From Dictyophora rubrovolvata (taxonomy: Eukaryota; Basidiomycota; Agaricomycetes; Phallales; Phallaceae): DNA of 64,000 nt. The position numbers and the translations under genes are program-made. The stretch is taken from contig CP114125.1 of the NCBI GenBank assembly GCA_029959195.1, forward strand, positions 496,001 through 560,000, read 5' to 3'. Shown piece after piece: positions 35,829 to 49,248 of this stretch; position 1 is the first letter of the stretch; each line of letters starts with the position of its first letter. Below the pieces are notes generated by a model. It saw only the letters and a list, made by a program, of their open reading frames with translations. It was not told where the DNA came from and did not search any database.

Positions 35829-38800
35829 ATGTCCCGTCTCTTTTCGGGCCGTCGCGCATCAGTTGGGCCATCTAACACGTTCAGGAGAAACCAATCTACA
35901 ACCGGTACAAGTGACAGCTCCAGAAACGCTGCCACCGCCTCTACCAGTTCCAGCGCAACCAATAGCAACAACAATAACATCATCAAATCTAATACCATTT
36001 CCATCCCAAATGTACCGACCCCCGCGGCTCATTCACCTATTGTCCCGCCTTCTGTTCCGAGTGCTAATATCAATGCACTCTCGGAACCTGAGATTAAAGG
36101 ACTGCTAAACCGTGTTGAAATGAAGGTAATCAATCATAGTCTTTGAATCTGAGAATCCGGCTAAACCTAATTCAAAATTGAAATTGAAATTTTTTTTCTT
36201 TTTTCGTTCTAGTTACCTTGCAACTCGGGTCAAAGTCTATCTGCACTAGCTTCAGATCCTGTCTTGAGCAAAGCAGTCGACGGTCTGGTCGATTTCTCCC
36301 CTCAGAGTGGCGATTTTGTTCTTGTCGGTTTGGCGAAGATCTTGGAAAAGTTGAAGAAGGTCAGTTTTTTTTTGGGTTTGGGGTTTGGTTTTTTTTTCTT
36401 TGTTTTTTTCTTCTTCTTGGCGTTGGGGGAACTGCGGAACAACTCTCGCTCGTTCGGGAATGGTTGATGTTGTTGATGTTGATGTTGATTGAGGAGCGTA
36501 ACGTAAACGTAACGACGGCTTTGATGGAATGGATGTCCCCGACGTCGGGTCGGTACCGATTAGCCGTACTAGCCTTGGCGCGAGCGCATATGCGCGCCCT
36601 TTCGAATCTTGGCACTAATCCCGCCTTCCTTTCTCTATCCCCGTTCCCTGATACAGAAAACTAACACCACACTTTTATTTTATTTTCATCCAGACGCGTA
36701 CCCTTCCAGATGGAACCGTTCCCGACCAAGTTCTCGACTCCCAGCTTTTTGTCCTTAAAATAATGAACAGGGTAATGGGCAGAAGATACCCTTTCGGCGA
36801 TAATCCATCATTTTCGAATGCGAATGCGAGTTCGAGCTCGAATAATAATAATAACACTAATAATAACAATAATTCTTCGATTGGACCGCAGCCGTTGGAT
36901 ACGCAAGCGCTGCTTTATGTGGTGTATGTTCTATGGACGTGTCTTCCTTCCCATATCATTGCGAATATTGCAAAGCATAGATGGCCTAAACACGTTGTTG
37001 AGCGTGAACCTGGGTTGGGTGGGGGTTATAAAGGTGAGATTAAGTCGATGATCATTGTTTTTTTGCACAAAAACAAAAGTTGACGCGTGGTGGTCAGGTT
37101 CGTTACCTTCTACTAGTGCAGTCTCAATCCCGATTTTGGAGCCTACACCGAGTCCGGAAGCGATGTATGCGCATTCGTATACGCAGGATGAAACGCTACA
37201 TGGTTTGTACTTTGCCAGTGTTGCTGTTCTAATTTCAAAGTAAGCCGCCAAAACAACAAACAAAAAAAAAGAAAATCTCGCCTTCTTAAAAACTTTTCCT
37301 TTCCTAGATATACAACCCGCCTACTTTATTACCTATCCGCCTATAATTGGCCAACCATCCACCTTCTTTTTAAAACGAGATTACAGCTTATAGTAGATGG
37401 CGTAATCTCCATCAACGTTACCCAAAACATGTCCGCCTCAACTACCAGACTCACAAATAACAACAACAACATCTCTACTTCATCCAATTCTGTATCAGTT
37501 TCAACGCGTACGAACGTATACGGCAAAGCTACTTCCGCATTTCCAACCTCATCTTCTTCAAAACCCGGTTCGTCAGCTGGTCCTTCGTCATCATCGACAT
37601 CGACACTGTATTCGACGTCGGGTGGTGGTGGTGGTGGTGGTACAACGGTGATAGGGAACATCGGACTTACAACATCGTTTGCGAAATATAATTACGTGCC
37701 TACTCCTTCTGCGAGTAATGTTTCTTTCATTTCTGGGATGAGCACTACCACCGGATCGTCGGCTACACCATATGGAGGCGTTGGAGATACGGTTGAGCGT
37801 CCTGAGAAGGAAAAGGAAAAGGAAAAACCCGAGAGGAGTGGTAGTGCGATTTCTGTTGGTGTTAATTTGTTGAAGAAAGGTCGAGCTGAGAAGGAACGTG
37901 AACGGGAAAGGCAGAAGGAACGCGAAAAAGAACTTCGCGCTAATAATGCGAATGCCAGTTCTCGTGCTTTGGCTCCTTTGGCTGTTACTGATTCGTCTGA
38001 TGGATTTGGAAATGAAAATGGACCCGGTTCGCCTAGGGGTTTTGTGTCAGGAGGAGGAGGTGTTATGGGTATTGGATCGTCAGCGACGCCGGGAAGTAGT
38101 GCGACGTCACTTATTCCCGGAAATCTGAACCTTACGGTGCAGACTCTTGCGAAGTTGGCGTCCCCTGGTTTGGGAGGTAGTACGGCGGGTGGGGTTGCAC
38201 AAGGTGCGGACATCGGAAGGTTTTGTTAGGGCATTGCGTTGTGTTGACGTTCTTTTTCTTGATTTGTAGGTATCGGGGATATGGTTTTCAAGATTATATC
38301 TGTTTCTATGCTTGATTCAGCGAAACTCCAGGATATTTTTGGAGGTTCGCATTTGTTATAGTTTTCTTAACCCCTTCCAGAATAAACTGACTTCTTTTTT
38401 TCCCCTTTTTTATCCAGATCTTGTAAAATCTTTTCCACAGCTACCAAACGAAGCACAAGATCAAGCAGGAATTTTAATACGCGATTTGATTATAAACTTT
38501 TCGGACATTTGTTCTGGCGATTTTTGGAGGGTTTGGGGTGTTGTCGTTGAGAGCGGTGGCGGTGGTGGTGATGGTAGGAATGGGAGTATTGATTTGGCAG
38601 CTGCGGCGAGACCTTCCGTTAGCAATGCTAATGGTATTGCTTCTGGGTACGGCAGTGGGAAAAAGGAGCCGAGTGCAACTGCGACGGCGGGGACTGGAAC
38701 GGGAGCAAGTTCTGTGGGTGAGCTTTCAGCTCTTGCTGAACGGTTGTATGATTTAATTTGGGATATGGTCGGGGTATGTTGTATTTTATCTTTGTTCCAA

Positions 38801-41800
38801 CAAGGTTTTTTTATGATAATGTGTTTAGGCCACCCGACGTTTGCCCAATTTTTATGCACCGCTGGCTGCGTTGTTATGTCTCATTCCTGCTCGGTTTGAA
38901 GCCAATTTTGAGGTTATGGAAGGGAAGGGTTCGGGGAAGAAGGTAGGTTTAGTGACAGTGGTAGTTTGATTACGTTTTGTTTTTTTTTCGTTGACTTTGT
39001 TGACTTTGCCGTTTTTCAGAACACGTTCCTGAAGCACCTCGTTCAAGCTATCCGGTCTCGACCCTCTAATTCAACGAGTAGCAGTGTAAGCACTGGTACA
39101 AGCGGGGGAACGATTGGAACACTATTCAATCTCAACAACCAGCAGTCATCTTCAACTACAACCACCGGAAGCTCAAATTCAAATACAGATTTGACGAAAA
39201 TATCACCGGCACTCGCTCAAGTCGTTATGTCGTCTGTTCCAGAGCCCCCGTTGTATGGGCACGAGCTTGCTGCGCAGGCCGTGCTGGATATTGCGAGACT
39301 GGGATATGCAATTCCGAGTTTGACGTGGCTTAGTGGGAAAGGGTTCAGAGAGCCTCCTGTTGGTGGCAGTGGCGTCGCGGGTGGTGCGAAGAAGGAGCCG
39401 GCGTTTTTGAGAGTTGCGGCTTGTGAGGTATTTGGGACTACTTTAAAGGTGTGTGCGCATTCGGATAGTATCCTTTTGTGCTTCCCCCAGGGTTGGATAA
39501 TTTATGCTACGACTTTAGGAATTCCTTTTTTATAATCCACACTTTCGAGCGCCGTTTTGGCTTTCTACTGAGCCTATCGATGTCGATTTTTATGTTTATT
39601 GTATTGTGGCCTTGTTTAGACTTTGGCCTGAGAGCGTTTTGCGGGATGTAGTTATGGTGATTTTCTCTCTCCTTTTTCTTTTGGCGCTAGCGGCTTTCGT
39701 GACTGATGCTCTTTGGTGCAGGTATGTCTAGAGCCGGAAAAAAGCTACGCTGTAAAATATGTCGCTGTGAAAGCTATAGTCTTATTATTAGTCGAGGTTG
39801 GTTGTCGAATTTAGTTTTTCCGTTCGTGGGTGCTTCCTGACTGACCTGACGTTTTCGTTTTTTCTTAGCAATCCAAGTATCCGTATCAGCCACAGTTGGA
39901 TTTCGTTTGGCCTATTATTGTATCGCGTATCCGTAGTTTGTTTATCGTAAGTAAACGATCTATAAAGCCCGGTTTCGTTATGAGCTATGCATGAGTTGAT
40001 CATCCTCTTTTTAGTCATGTATATCAGCAACGTCCGAAGTCATCGAAGGAACGGCACGAATCGTGGCACCTTCACCCGTTTGTAAAACAACGTGGCGTGC
40101 AAGGTTATTCGCCCAAGCGCTCGGTATCTCAGCAAACCCAACCTCAACTAATTCATTAAACTCCAATTCCAATCCAAATTCGTCAAGTCCTACTAGTGTT
40201 GCTTCGGCAACGGTCAACCCGGTCTTTTCGACAATGTCGAGTATTCATGCGTCAACGTCGGGATCTGGTATCCCGCTTCCTGGCGTTATAAGAGAAGAGT
40301 TAAGGCTCTTCGTTATTATTCTAACTGTTCTCCCTGTCGAGCTTAAGAGTTGGCTGTTTGAGGTGTTTCCTGATGATCATGTTTAGTGCGTTGTCCTTTT
40401 TTTCTCTTCTGAAGCTTGATGGTATGCTGATTATGGTTTTCTTGGTTCAGTTTAATGCGTCGTGCTGCTAGTGTCTTAGAGCCACACCGTGATAAGAGGG
40501 ATCCAGCCGCCGCTGTCATGGCACTTCGTAGCGTTATCAACGCGTGCGTTGATGCTGGACCTGATGTCAGGGAAGGAATGGACTTCTTGACTTACAGTGT
40601 GTAAGTTGACCTACCGGTTTCTCTTCATCCCTTCAGCTCATTGATATTCACTTGTTTTTGTCAGACCCGGAGCGTTTGTCAACTCTTGCGTTATCCTTAC
40701 AACGTGTGCCGATGAATTGGATCTCGTTCGGACTTGTATAATGGGCATGCATTCAATCATTTCTAGGACGGTTGCGTTTACTTCTGTAAGTTTGGTTTCT
40801 TTCGGTTTCTAAACTACTTTGTGTGAATAACGATGTATACAGGATGAACGCGAGAATATCTGGCGTGTGACTCCACTCCTCAAAAGCGTCATGGACTTTG
40901 TCGAGTTCACATTATACATCTCTCTACCCTCAAACCAGCAAGACATCTCATGCTACGCTCAACAGTGCCTTCGTCTACTCAGTGTTTACGAGCATCATCC
41001 ATTAATAGGAAAGCCACCGAACTTGACTGACTCGCAATGGGCTAAACGAACCGCTTTCCTGGAATCCTTCGACAACGTTCGCGATCCACCTAATTTTACG
41101 ATGGGCCGTGTAGCATTCCAGAAGCGCGTTCGGAAGCTCATGCAGCAGGTTCCGTTTTTGGGTGCAACACACATTATGGCATTCAAGGAGTTATGGTTCC
41201 GATTCCAGAAAATCACGCCGCGTTTATCGGAGCCTGGATTTAACAGTATGAGCTCCCAACGGGATAAAGATGATTTACAGGAATGGCAACATATTGCGTA
41301 CCTCCTGGCTACCTGTATTTGGAAGGATATGGAAGATAATGTACCGCCTTATCCTGCGGTATTGATGCCGATGCTTCCACCACGGTTGACGAGCGGCGCG
41401 AGGATGAGCCATATGGCTGGCAAGTTTGTCACGGAGTGCGTTAAGCTCCTTGCCTCGGAGAATGTTCATGTCCGGGAATATGCCAAAGAAGCACTAAGCA
41501 CAGAAATGAATTTCAACTTGTTCCCATTGTTGTTCGAGCAGCTTGATAAGGAGATTGGTGCGCGGCTTGGTGGTGGATCTGGTCTTGAGGGTATCATTCC
41601 AAGCTCTTCAATGACTTTGGTTTTTATTGATCAGGTGAGTTTGCATTTTTTTTTGTTCAAGCGCGTACCAAACCTGATGGCATCTTCTGTGTAGTGTCTC
41701 AATATTCTCAGAATCAACTTTGAACGTATCAATGCCACCGTGACCGTCTTCGACAACAACGCACCGGCCAATCTCTTGCAAATAGGCCGGTTCCTCGCCC

Positions 41801-44800
41801 GTCTCACGCCCTCTGGTTCAGGCTCCACGTTGACTTTGAATGGAAGTGCAACTCCAACAGGGACTATAAGCTCTTCCTCATCGCACGGCAATGATACGTT
41901 GTACCTTCGCCTTCGCCAGAGATTCTGCGCTGCAGTGGGCTGTTTGCTCGGGAAGAGGCAGTTCTTTGCTATAAGGGAAGAGATGGCTTTCCGGAGTCAA
42001 TTATGTGATATCTTGATCAATTGGTTAGATGAGCATGTGGTGCGTGTTTCTTTCTTTTTACGGACCCCCTAAGCCTAACGGCATTCTTCGTGAAGGAGGG
42101 AACCCCATCAGCACCTCCAGGCGAAAACAAACTCGGAAATGATACCTTCGCGTCTGTTCTGAAACTATTCACTACGGCGTTGGAGAATCTCCATTTTCAA
42201 GCGAACTATTTCCCTACACATGTTCTCCCCGTCAATGTGAACTCGGATCCGGATCAGATTATCGCTCAGAAGGCTAGGCATTATATTAGCTCCATGACAA
42301 AAGCTCTGAAAGTTCAAGAGGCTCCCGCAGGAAGCGTTATCAATTTATCTTTGGATGTAAGTATTTCCTGAGCTGTTTCATCCTTCATTCTACGTGGCTC
42401 ATGCATCATGGCGCGCAGTCTCTGTCGTCCCAGGACGATGCGCCCATCATTCACGAACTTGTCGTGGCAGGAATAAGTCACCTCCTACAGAACAATCCGA
42501 AAGCGACGAAACTCAGCTGTCTTACCGGTTGTTATGATTCCAGCATCCTTTTCCGTGTTGTTTATATGAAGGCTTTTACCCGCGTCTTGACGCTCGGTAC
42601 AAATCTAGATGTAACACAAAATGGATGGATTGGCGGGGGAAAAGGAGAGGAAAGCAAGTCGGCTGGTAGAGGAGATGAGATTTGCAAGGTACAATGATCT
42701 TGTTTTTTGGAATGGAGAATCTAACGTCGGGATATTTCTTGTCTTTTGCTCAGCTTCTGCGAAATTCGGATGTACGGTTTTCTCCTTTTTTGCTGAAGTT
42801 TTTTGTCACTTGTATTTATGTTTCCTTCGCAGCTTGTTACGTTTGCAGTTGTAGAGGCCTGTCCTCCGGCTGAAGGCGACAGCATCATACCAATCTTAAT
42901 CAAGTTGTACGACGCGCCTGACAAACTCCTCACGTTCCTTAAAGCCACTATCAACAGGGAAATCACAAGAACAGGTTAGACCTTAGTTCCCTTCATTTTT
43001 TCGTCGGGTCGTTGATGCAGTCTTCCATAGAATCGCCCGCGTCTCTCCTTCGGCTGAACACGCACTGCTCTCGTATAATCACATCATTTGCTCGACATCA
43101 TGGTTACACATATCTCCGCAATTGTATCCGCTATCTCATCGATTTAATGTTCGACCAATCGGATCATCCTGAAGACTCGTCTTTTGAAATCGAACCGTCC
43201 AGGCTTCGACCAAATGAGTCTCTGCAGACAAACATTGTCCTCGTGCTTGACGTTGTGAAGCGGTTCTTGAGATATTTGATTGAAACTGTGGATTCGCTCC
43301 CCAAGTGGGTTCAATTGTGTTATTTGTGGTTATTTGACACGGTCTTAACGGATAGACATCTCGCCTTTCAGAATTTCATGCGCCGCAATCATAGGCGTAA
43401 TACAGATGCCGTTGCAGATGCGTTTAGGATTGAAGATGTGGTTGATGTATATTCCTATCTTTTGGTTCTTATCCTGTCTCGTTGCTGATTCATTTCTTCA
43501 GGGTTCTGTTATCTTCGTCCTTACATGGACAAAGATTGATACGGATGTCGTCGACTTTGAGCTGCTTGTCTATCTCATTTTCAAGGTTCGCGTCCTTCGG
43601 TTTATTTACTACAAGCGTCTCACGATCCTCTTCGATTAGAGACTAACGGAGCAGTCCATAGCAAAACTGAAAGTCGACGTTATCTTCGACTTCACTGGGT
43701 TCACGTCGCGGTCTCAGCTACCTACTGCCTGGATTAAGCTTCTCATTGAGTTGCTTCCGCTCAATATTCGTCAACGTTGGCGTAGGATGTATGTTCTTAA
43801 CATAAACACCGAAGCGTTAGCATTTATTCGAAAGGTTACTTCGTTGTTCAACGGTAACGTTCATCATTTCTTGTACTTCTGTGATAGCGTTGTCTGATGA
43901 CTGTCTTGTCTTCAGGCATGGAGCTTGCACAAGAGATTATCTTAACTCCAACATTCTCTGAGTTAAGGAGTTGGTTCGAAAATATCCCAGATCTCATGGA
44001 GGATTCATTGCCCGGTGTGTACATGTCCGGCTCATCTGCATTCATTCCTGATTCAGTATTTGTTTCCTCAGCTTTGTTGGAGTCCAATGAAGTAGTTACC
44101 TTCCAGAATGTTCATTATCAGATTGAGCAGCAACTATGGACATCTGCAAATGTTTATATTGGCACGGATCACATTCGAATTGCTTCGGTACGTTGTCTTA
44201 CCTATATTTATCCTCCATGTCTATACGTTTATCCTGTGCATCAGGTTACGCCTGAGAAACTTCACGGCGATTACGTTGCATATCTAGTCGAAGTCATCCA
44301 CCTTCGTGATGTCGATGATGTATTCCGCGGTGCAAATCAGCAACGGATAACGCTTCGTCAATATCACCGACGGCCCATTATGATGTTTGAGATAGCGACT
44401 AGAGATCCATTATTGAAGGTATATTGGATAGTTGACCCTGATTAACCGTTACTTAAGTATGTCCAGGCCATTAGAAAGGCAAAGAAGAACTACGCAGCCA
44501 ACAATAGAACGCCGTTATTACCTTCAGCTCAGACTTCAGATACTTGCGCAACTTTGCTGGCGATCGGATTACAGCACGCGTCGGACAAGACAGAATTTGT
44601 ACGCGGGGCTGCGTACAAGCTTCTTGATGCTAACTGCGCTTACCTTGGTTATCCGTTTGACGCACTGGTGCCATGGAGGAGTAAGTCTCGCAGTGATAGA
44701 ATGAATGTTATGTCTAATAAATATCTTTTCAGGCTCTTTCTTCCCTGTCAATCCTTTAGCCTTCATCGTGCCATTTAGCGACCGGATCGCCGGGTTTTCA

Positions 44801-47245
44801 CCTTCAATGACCCTTGACTTCATTCTTGAATGGTATGGCGGTCTGGCAAATGCCACGACGTTACAGAAAAGCATATCTTTACAATACATCGCGCCTTGGA
44901 TTCGAAACCTGGACTTCTTTGTGGACCCTACGCATTCGCTTTATGATGTTTCGGGGCTGAGGAAATGTCTTCGTGTGTTCGTTGATATTACAATGCAAGA
45001 TCAAGAGGTACTTCAAAATTATATTTTCTATTTGTCTTCATTCCCCAATACGTGTCATTTTAGGTATACGCGACGTTCCAGAAGATGATTTGGTCTCAGC
45101 TGTCAAAGTTGTCGGAGCCTGTGCTGAGTATTCTTTTGGAGGAGCTCACCCAGGTTGCTCTCAATGATGGGATGGACTCGCTGCGATGCGAATTGGTGGC
45201 AGATACACTGGTGGCATTTTCTTCGTTCTCTGTCAGAACGTGGGTTCTCAACCAGCTGAAAGAGGTATGCAATATCTGTCTTTTGTCATTCACTTTTCTA
45301 ACTATCCAAAAACGCAAAGATGTTGGACACGGTCTTCGATAAACCTGTTGTCAAGATTGCGGAAACTACAGAATGGAAGTCTATCTCGGTCCTTACTCGG
45401 CTTTCTCTAGCTGCCGGACATGGGATGAACTGTCAGGATGCAAACAGACAGTGCGCAGGAGAGATCGCTTATATCATTACTATGCTCGCAGGCGTAGGCG
45501 GCTTGACAATGCGCATCTCTGTTCATGGTATGGCGCTGAACATGCTACAGACTCTCTACGCTTCACACGCGGAAAACGAGTCTGTTGGTATGCAACTACG
45601 GAGCATCATAGACGAATTGAATACCTCAGATGTTCTAAAGATGTTTGGATTATGTCGTCCTTATCCCAGCGCAGATATCACCGTCACCAGCAGTTCAGAT
45701 ACTCAGGTCTCTATTGACGATTTGGAGAAGATTACGAAGATCTTACTGAAGGCCATAATGACTGGTGTGACTGGCGTCGGTATGTGACGTTCTCTCCTTG
45801 TCATATCTGGTTTGCTCGTTTGATGGTTAATCCTTACTTCGCAGATATGTTGAATGAATGTAAATTGGGATGGTCGGGTGAACTGTCGAAAACGGCTTTC
45901 CAGTCTTCGCCATATGCTCAGTATCGTGCTTTCGTGGTTTTAGGAGCCCTTGCCGAGATCGAGACCGAAGAACACCCTCTGAACCACTGGCTAGAGCTTC
46001 TGCGGAAGAACATCCTCGCGGAAAATGTGGAAACGTCTCTTGCTATACTACGCTGTTTGAGTCACGTCGTTCGCACATTTGGTTCGCGCCCCAATATTCC
46101 TGCTTCTATATTCTGGCTCGGTATCGCTATGCTTCACACTAGTATTGTGCCCTTAAGGATTGAAGCTCTGAAGCTCATGAAGGCCTGTGTCGAAACGCTA
46201 GACAAGCACAACATTTTCAAAGATTCCGAAGTTTACTCGGAGAAGAACCCTATGGAGACTGTCTTATTTCAGGCTCGTGAAGCGCTTCGTGAGGCTGCTG
46301 TCAAGTTGGAAACCTTGAATGAAGTATCATTTGAGAAGGCGTTCGGCTGGGGATTAGTCGCCCTATTCTGGAAGAACGTCCGGACAAAGGTCGACGCTGA
46401 GCTTACTAAGGACGTTATGATGTCCATGTTGCGTATCGCTATACGATGTTCACCCAACGCAACGAATGAAGAACGCAAGTCTCTTGATTCTTTGACGATG
46501 CCGCTTCTTCTGGGTATAGCACATTGCTATGATAGGCGTTCGTACGAGCGGTTCTTGGAGCAGGAGTGTTACATTGTTAATCCGTTCCGGACTATGACGG
46601 ACGGAGACACTAGAGACGACGATGACTATCATCTCAACGCGGATTTACTCGGCATTCGCGAGAGCCAAGATGCCATGCTGGCGTTTGCGTTTTTCCTCGT
46701 CGTTGAGAACAACAATTTGAATGGTATGGGTGCTTCTGAACACTTGCATTTTCTTTGGGCCGAGCTGGCTAAAGTATTCCCTGACGAGTGTACTTGGGCG
46801 GTATGGCACTTTAAAGAGACGGCGCCGTAAGTCATCGACTGTTTTTTTTTGTCCCTTGACTTTGCGTTTCTTATTTTGTTTCAATAGTACTGAATGGATG
46901 CAGAAGAAGTATGAGAGCGCGTTCTCGTCTGGCATGTCAGATGCCCATACTAAAGCGGTAGCGACCTGCTTTGATCTAATGATATCTCGAGTCGCGAACA
47001 TGACCCCAGAGGGGACCCCGAATGCGTCAGCAACATCTCTCCCACAAACGTTATCCGACCATCAGGACTCGCCTAGTGTCATCTTTTTGTCGAAGATGAC
47101 TGCGCTAGGGCTCCACGGATTGTGGAAACCTTTACTACGTTATGCAAATATCGAACCTCCAATCACCGCTGATAAAACAAGAAAGCTCAAGTCGATAGCG
47201 GCGGAGCTTATCGAGCTCATTGAGCATGAAAGCTTAAAAATATGA
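35829..47245 (+). CDS. IRA1: Neurofibromin/Ira-type Ras GTPase-activating protein
   Basis: About 25-30 exons span 11.4 kb and encode a protein that I estimate at 2,800-3,000 residues, the size of neurofibromin and yeast Ira1/2. The N-terminus is disordered (MSRLFSGRRASVGPSNTFRR, Asn/Ser tracts) followed by long helical-repeat regions. The RasGAP region starts near 42840: LIKLYDAPDKLLTFLKATIN, the arginine-finger block SLLRLNTHCSRIITSFARHH and SFEIEPSRLRPNESLQTN. After it come the Sec14-like lipid-binding domain (KVDVIFDFTGFTSRSQLPTA, L-P-L-N-I-R, MYVLNINTEALAFIRKV) and the PH-like part. Further on is the neurofibromin-type C-terminal helical region, with MTLDFILEWYGGLANATTLQ and LQYIAPWIRNL matching L-E-F-L-E-E-C and Y-M-T-P-W-L-S-N-L of human NF1. 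The protein should switch off Ras on membranes and so limit cAMP or MAPK signalling. The GAP domain is strikingly shortened (see the separate entry). The stop is at 47243-47245. Confidence 0.85.
42838..43446 (+). other. Shortened RasGAP domain within the neurofibromin-like protein
   Basis: The exon from about 43012 reads the first half of the GAP domain well: arginine-finger region L-L-R-L-N-T-H-C-S-R, Y-L-R, then F-E-I-E-P-S-R-L, then VVKRFLRYLIETVDSLP, which aligns with the F-F-H-A-I-I-S-S-S-S-E-F-P helix of human NF1. About 25 codons later the same open exon reads LAFQNFMRRNHRRNTDAVAD, which aligns with NF1's K-F-E-E-F-M-T-R-H segment just before the Sec14-like domain. Roughly 170-200 residues are missing between them, including the F-L-R-F-[IL]-x-P-A signature that positions the catalytic arginine. 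No other frame of the 60 intervening bases encodes it. Splicing of a 63-base in-frame intron (donor gttcaa, acceptor tttcag) is possible but would not restore it. Confidence 0.75.
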
Positions 47246-47703
47246 ATATCCAAACTCAATAAAATCTATTCGTTTTTCTTTTTCAACAACCATTATTGGC
47301 ATGCAATCGATTCATATTCCTCTCTCGATGTTTTCTATATGTTTTCCTCCCCATTTCAATTTTTTTTTATATGCTCCACCACTTACTGTATAAAAAGGCT
47401 CGCTTTCGAACACATTGTTTAATGTTGACGTTATGTTAGATCAGTTGTCCGGATTGAATCTCGACGACACGCTAAAAGTTATATTCCCAGCTTCCTTTTG
47501 GTTTTAGATATAATACTGTTTTACGTATGATATAATTAATTGAAAATACATCCCCATCCCCTCAAAAGAGTCGTTATTTAAGTCGGGCTGTCTGCTATTT
47601 CGATGCTTTGCCTATTAGTTTACAATCTTTTATTCTAAGCTTCTCGCTTAAGAAATCAACATGTTGTACTTTACTTTTACTACTTTTACAAGCATAATAT
47701 GGT
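47246..47703. other. Convergent 3' regions of the neurofibromin-like gene and SSR4
   Basis: AT-rich 3' untranslated DNA lies between two convergent genes. An AATAAA-like signal (caataaaatc, near 47258) follows the plus-strand stop by about a dozen bases. No further gene is seen. Confidence 0.6.
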
Positions 47704-49248
47704 TTATGATACTAGAGCTGCAGCCGGGGATGATGTTTCATGATCATTGTCGGAGTCATGCAGCAGAGTGTCTCGTGTCAAACGCCTTCGCTGGTTTTCT
47801 GATTCTAACTTGGTAATTTCAGAATTCAAATCATCCTGGAAACCATGAATCAGCTCGGGACATTCATATTTGACATTGTTAGTAGTACACGTACTATTTT
47901 AGCCGTCATGTCCGATAGGCTGATAGATGCATAGGGTGAAGGGTATGACTTAGATATCCGTTTGCCTAATAAAATAGAAGCATCAGAAAGACAATGTTCA
48001 TTGCTGGGACTGTGCACGGCAAGTAACCTTGAGATGCTCGATAAAATATGTCTGACATAAGGTCGTGGTTGCGCCGGAATCGTTCAATCGCGAGGGCACG
48101 TGTGGTAACAGTTTCATGCTCATCTAGAGATGAACGAAATAAGAGAAAGAGAACTTAAAAAAAAAGGATTTAGAAACTTAACCTGCAGAATCATCCTCTT
48201 CGGCTGTTCTTCCTGCTGGAGGGGCAGCGCCAGGAGGTATGTTAGCAGCAGCTGCGGCGCCGGCGGCAGCCATTCGAGACCTTCTCTCCCTCTCGAGCGC
48301 ATCAAAAGCCTGGCTGTGTTGTGCCAAAGCTGCAGGGGCAATTCCTAACCCTAATCCCATGTTCATATTCATGGGGTTGGCATGCGACACGGGTGCTTGG
48401 TTAACAGGAACTGGACCAACCGCGGCTACAGGCATGCCATTTGCTTGGGGTGGTATCGGTCCGCCTCCTGCGGGAATAGACGGAACACGCTGGCCAAGAC
48501 GCTCGCCCGCGACGAAAATTCGTGGTTCATTCACTTGTCTGAGAGGATAATTTCGTACAGGTGCATTGAGAACGTGATTTGGAATGGCTATACAGATGTG
48601 TGTCTCAGTTGAAGAGCAAAAGCACGAAGCTTATTGACTCACCAGTTTGTTCAGCACGTAAGTAATGTATTAGGATGATTCCGGGGTTTCCGCCTTTCGT
48701 GAGACGATACTTGCGTCGCATGCGAGAAGCGAATGATTCTGCGCCTGGCACAAACCCGAACTTGACTTCACCCACTTCAAGCTCCTACATACATAAAATT
48801 GGTTTCAGTTCGAATTAAAAGATATCGAAAATCCCCCCTTACTCTCCCATTAGCTGGAATGCGAAACGTTTTTTCTGATTCCAACCACCGAATTCCATCG
48901 CACGGCAAAGGCAAAGTGGGATTAGCACTGTAGATCAGATAGGCTTGACCATCTGTAAATTTGCATTAAACGAAGTATTTCACAATGGTTTGAATCTTAA
49001 AAACACAGACCTGGTGGCTTATCAATGTACGTCCATGCAAACGGAGCTCTTTGTGAAAAGTCAACGGCTTGGACGAGGAGGTTTACAGCTTGTTCAAAAA
49101 CGATTTGGGGATGAATTCCTATATTTTCGGGATATCGCAGGAAAAGTTCCGACTAGGTAAAGGATATGAAAGGATGGTTTTAAAAGTGCAATATATAAGG
49201 ACTAACCGGTGCAGGAGGTGGCTGCTGCTGGCCTGCTGGAAATGCCAT
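47704..49248 (-). CDS. ssr4: SWI/SNF and RSC chromatin-remodelling subunit Ssr4
   Basis: Read leftwards from the ATG at 49248 (MAFPAGQQQPPPAP, then a donor), with about seven short introns. The N-terminal Ssr4 domain is clear: P-E-N-I-G-I-H-P-Q-I-V-F, DFSQRAPFAWTYIDKPPDGQ, AYLIYSANP, C-D-G-I-R-W, F-R-I-P-A-N-G-R, ELEVGEVKFGFVPGAE, then MRRKYRLTKGGNPGIILIHY. A linker rich in Pro, Asn, Met and Ala follows. The C-terminal part is assembled from small exons: D-E-H-E-T-V-T-T-R-A-L-A with RFRRNHDLMSDIF, a short exon (GKRISKSYPSPYASISL) and a coiled-coil exon LNSEITKLESENQRRRL, ending at TAA 47704-47706. The arrangement of N-terminal domain, linker and R-N-H-D-L-M-x-[DE]-[IV]-F block fits Ssr4, known from fission yeast as a shared subunit of the nuclear SWI/SNF and RSC complexes. 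The small C-terminal exons are easy to miss in automatic annotation. Confidence 0.8.

Noticed and set aside
37692-38213. 173-codon minus-strand open frame
   Set aside because: Antisense shadow of a low-complexity exon of the neurofibromin-like gene.
48339-48360. Telomere-like cctaaccctaatccc inside SSR4
   Set aside because: It is coding sequence for a Gly/Leu repeat (L-G-L-G) on the minus strand, so the resemblance needs no special explanation.
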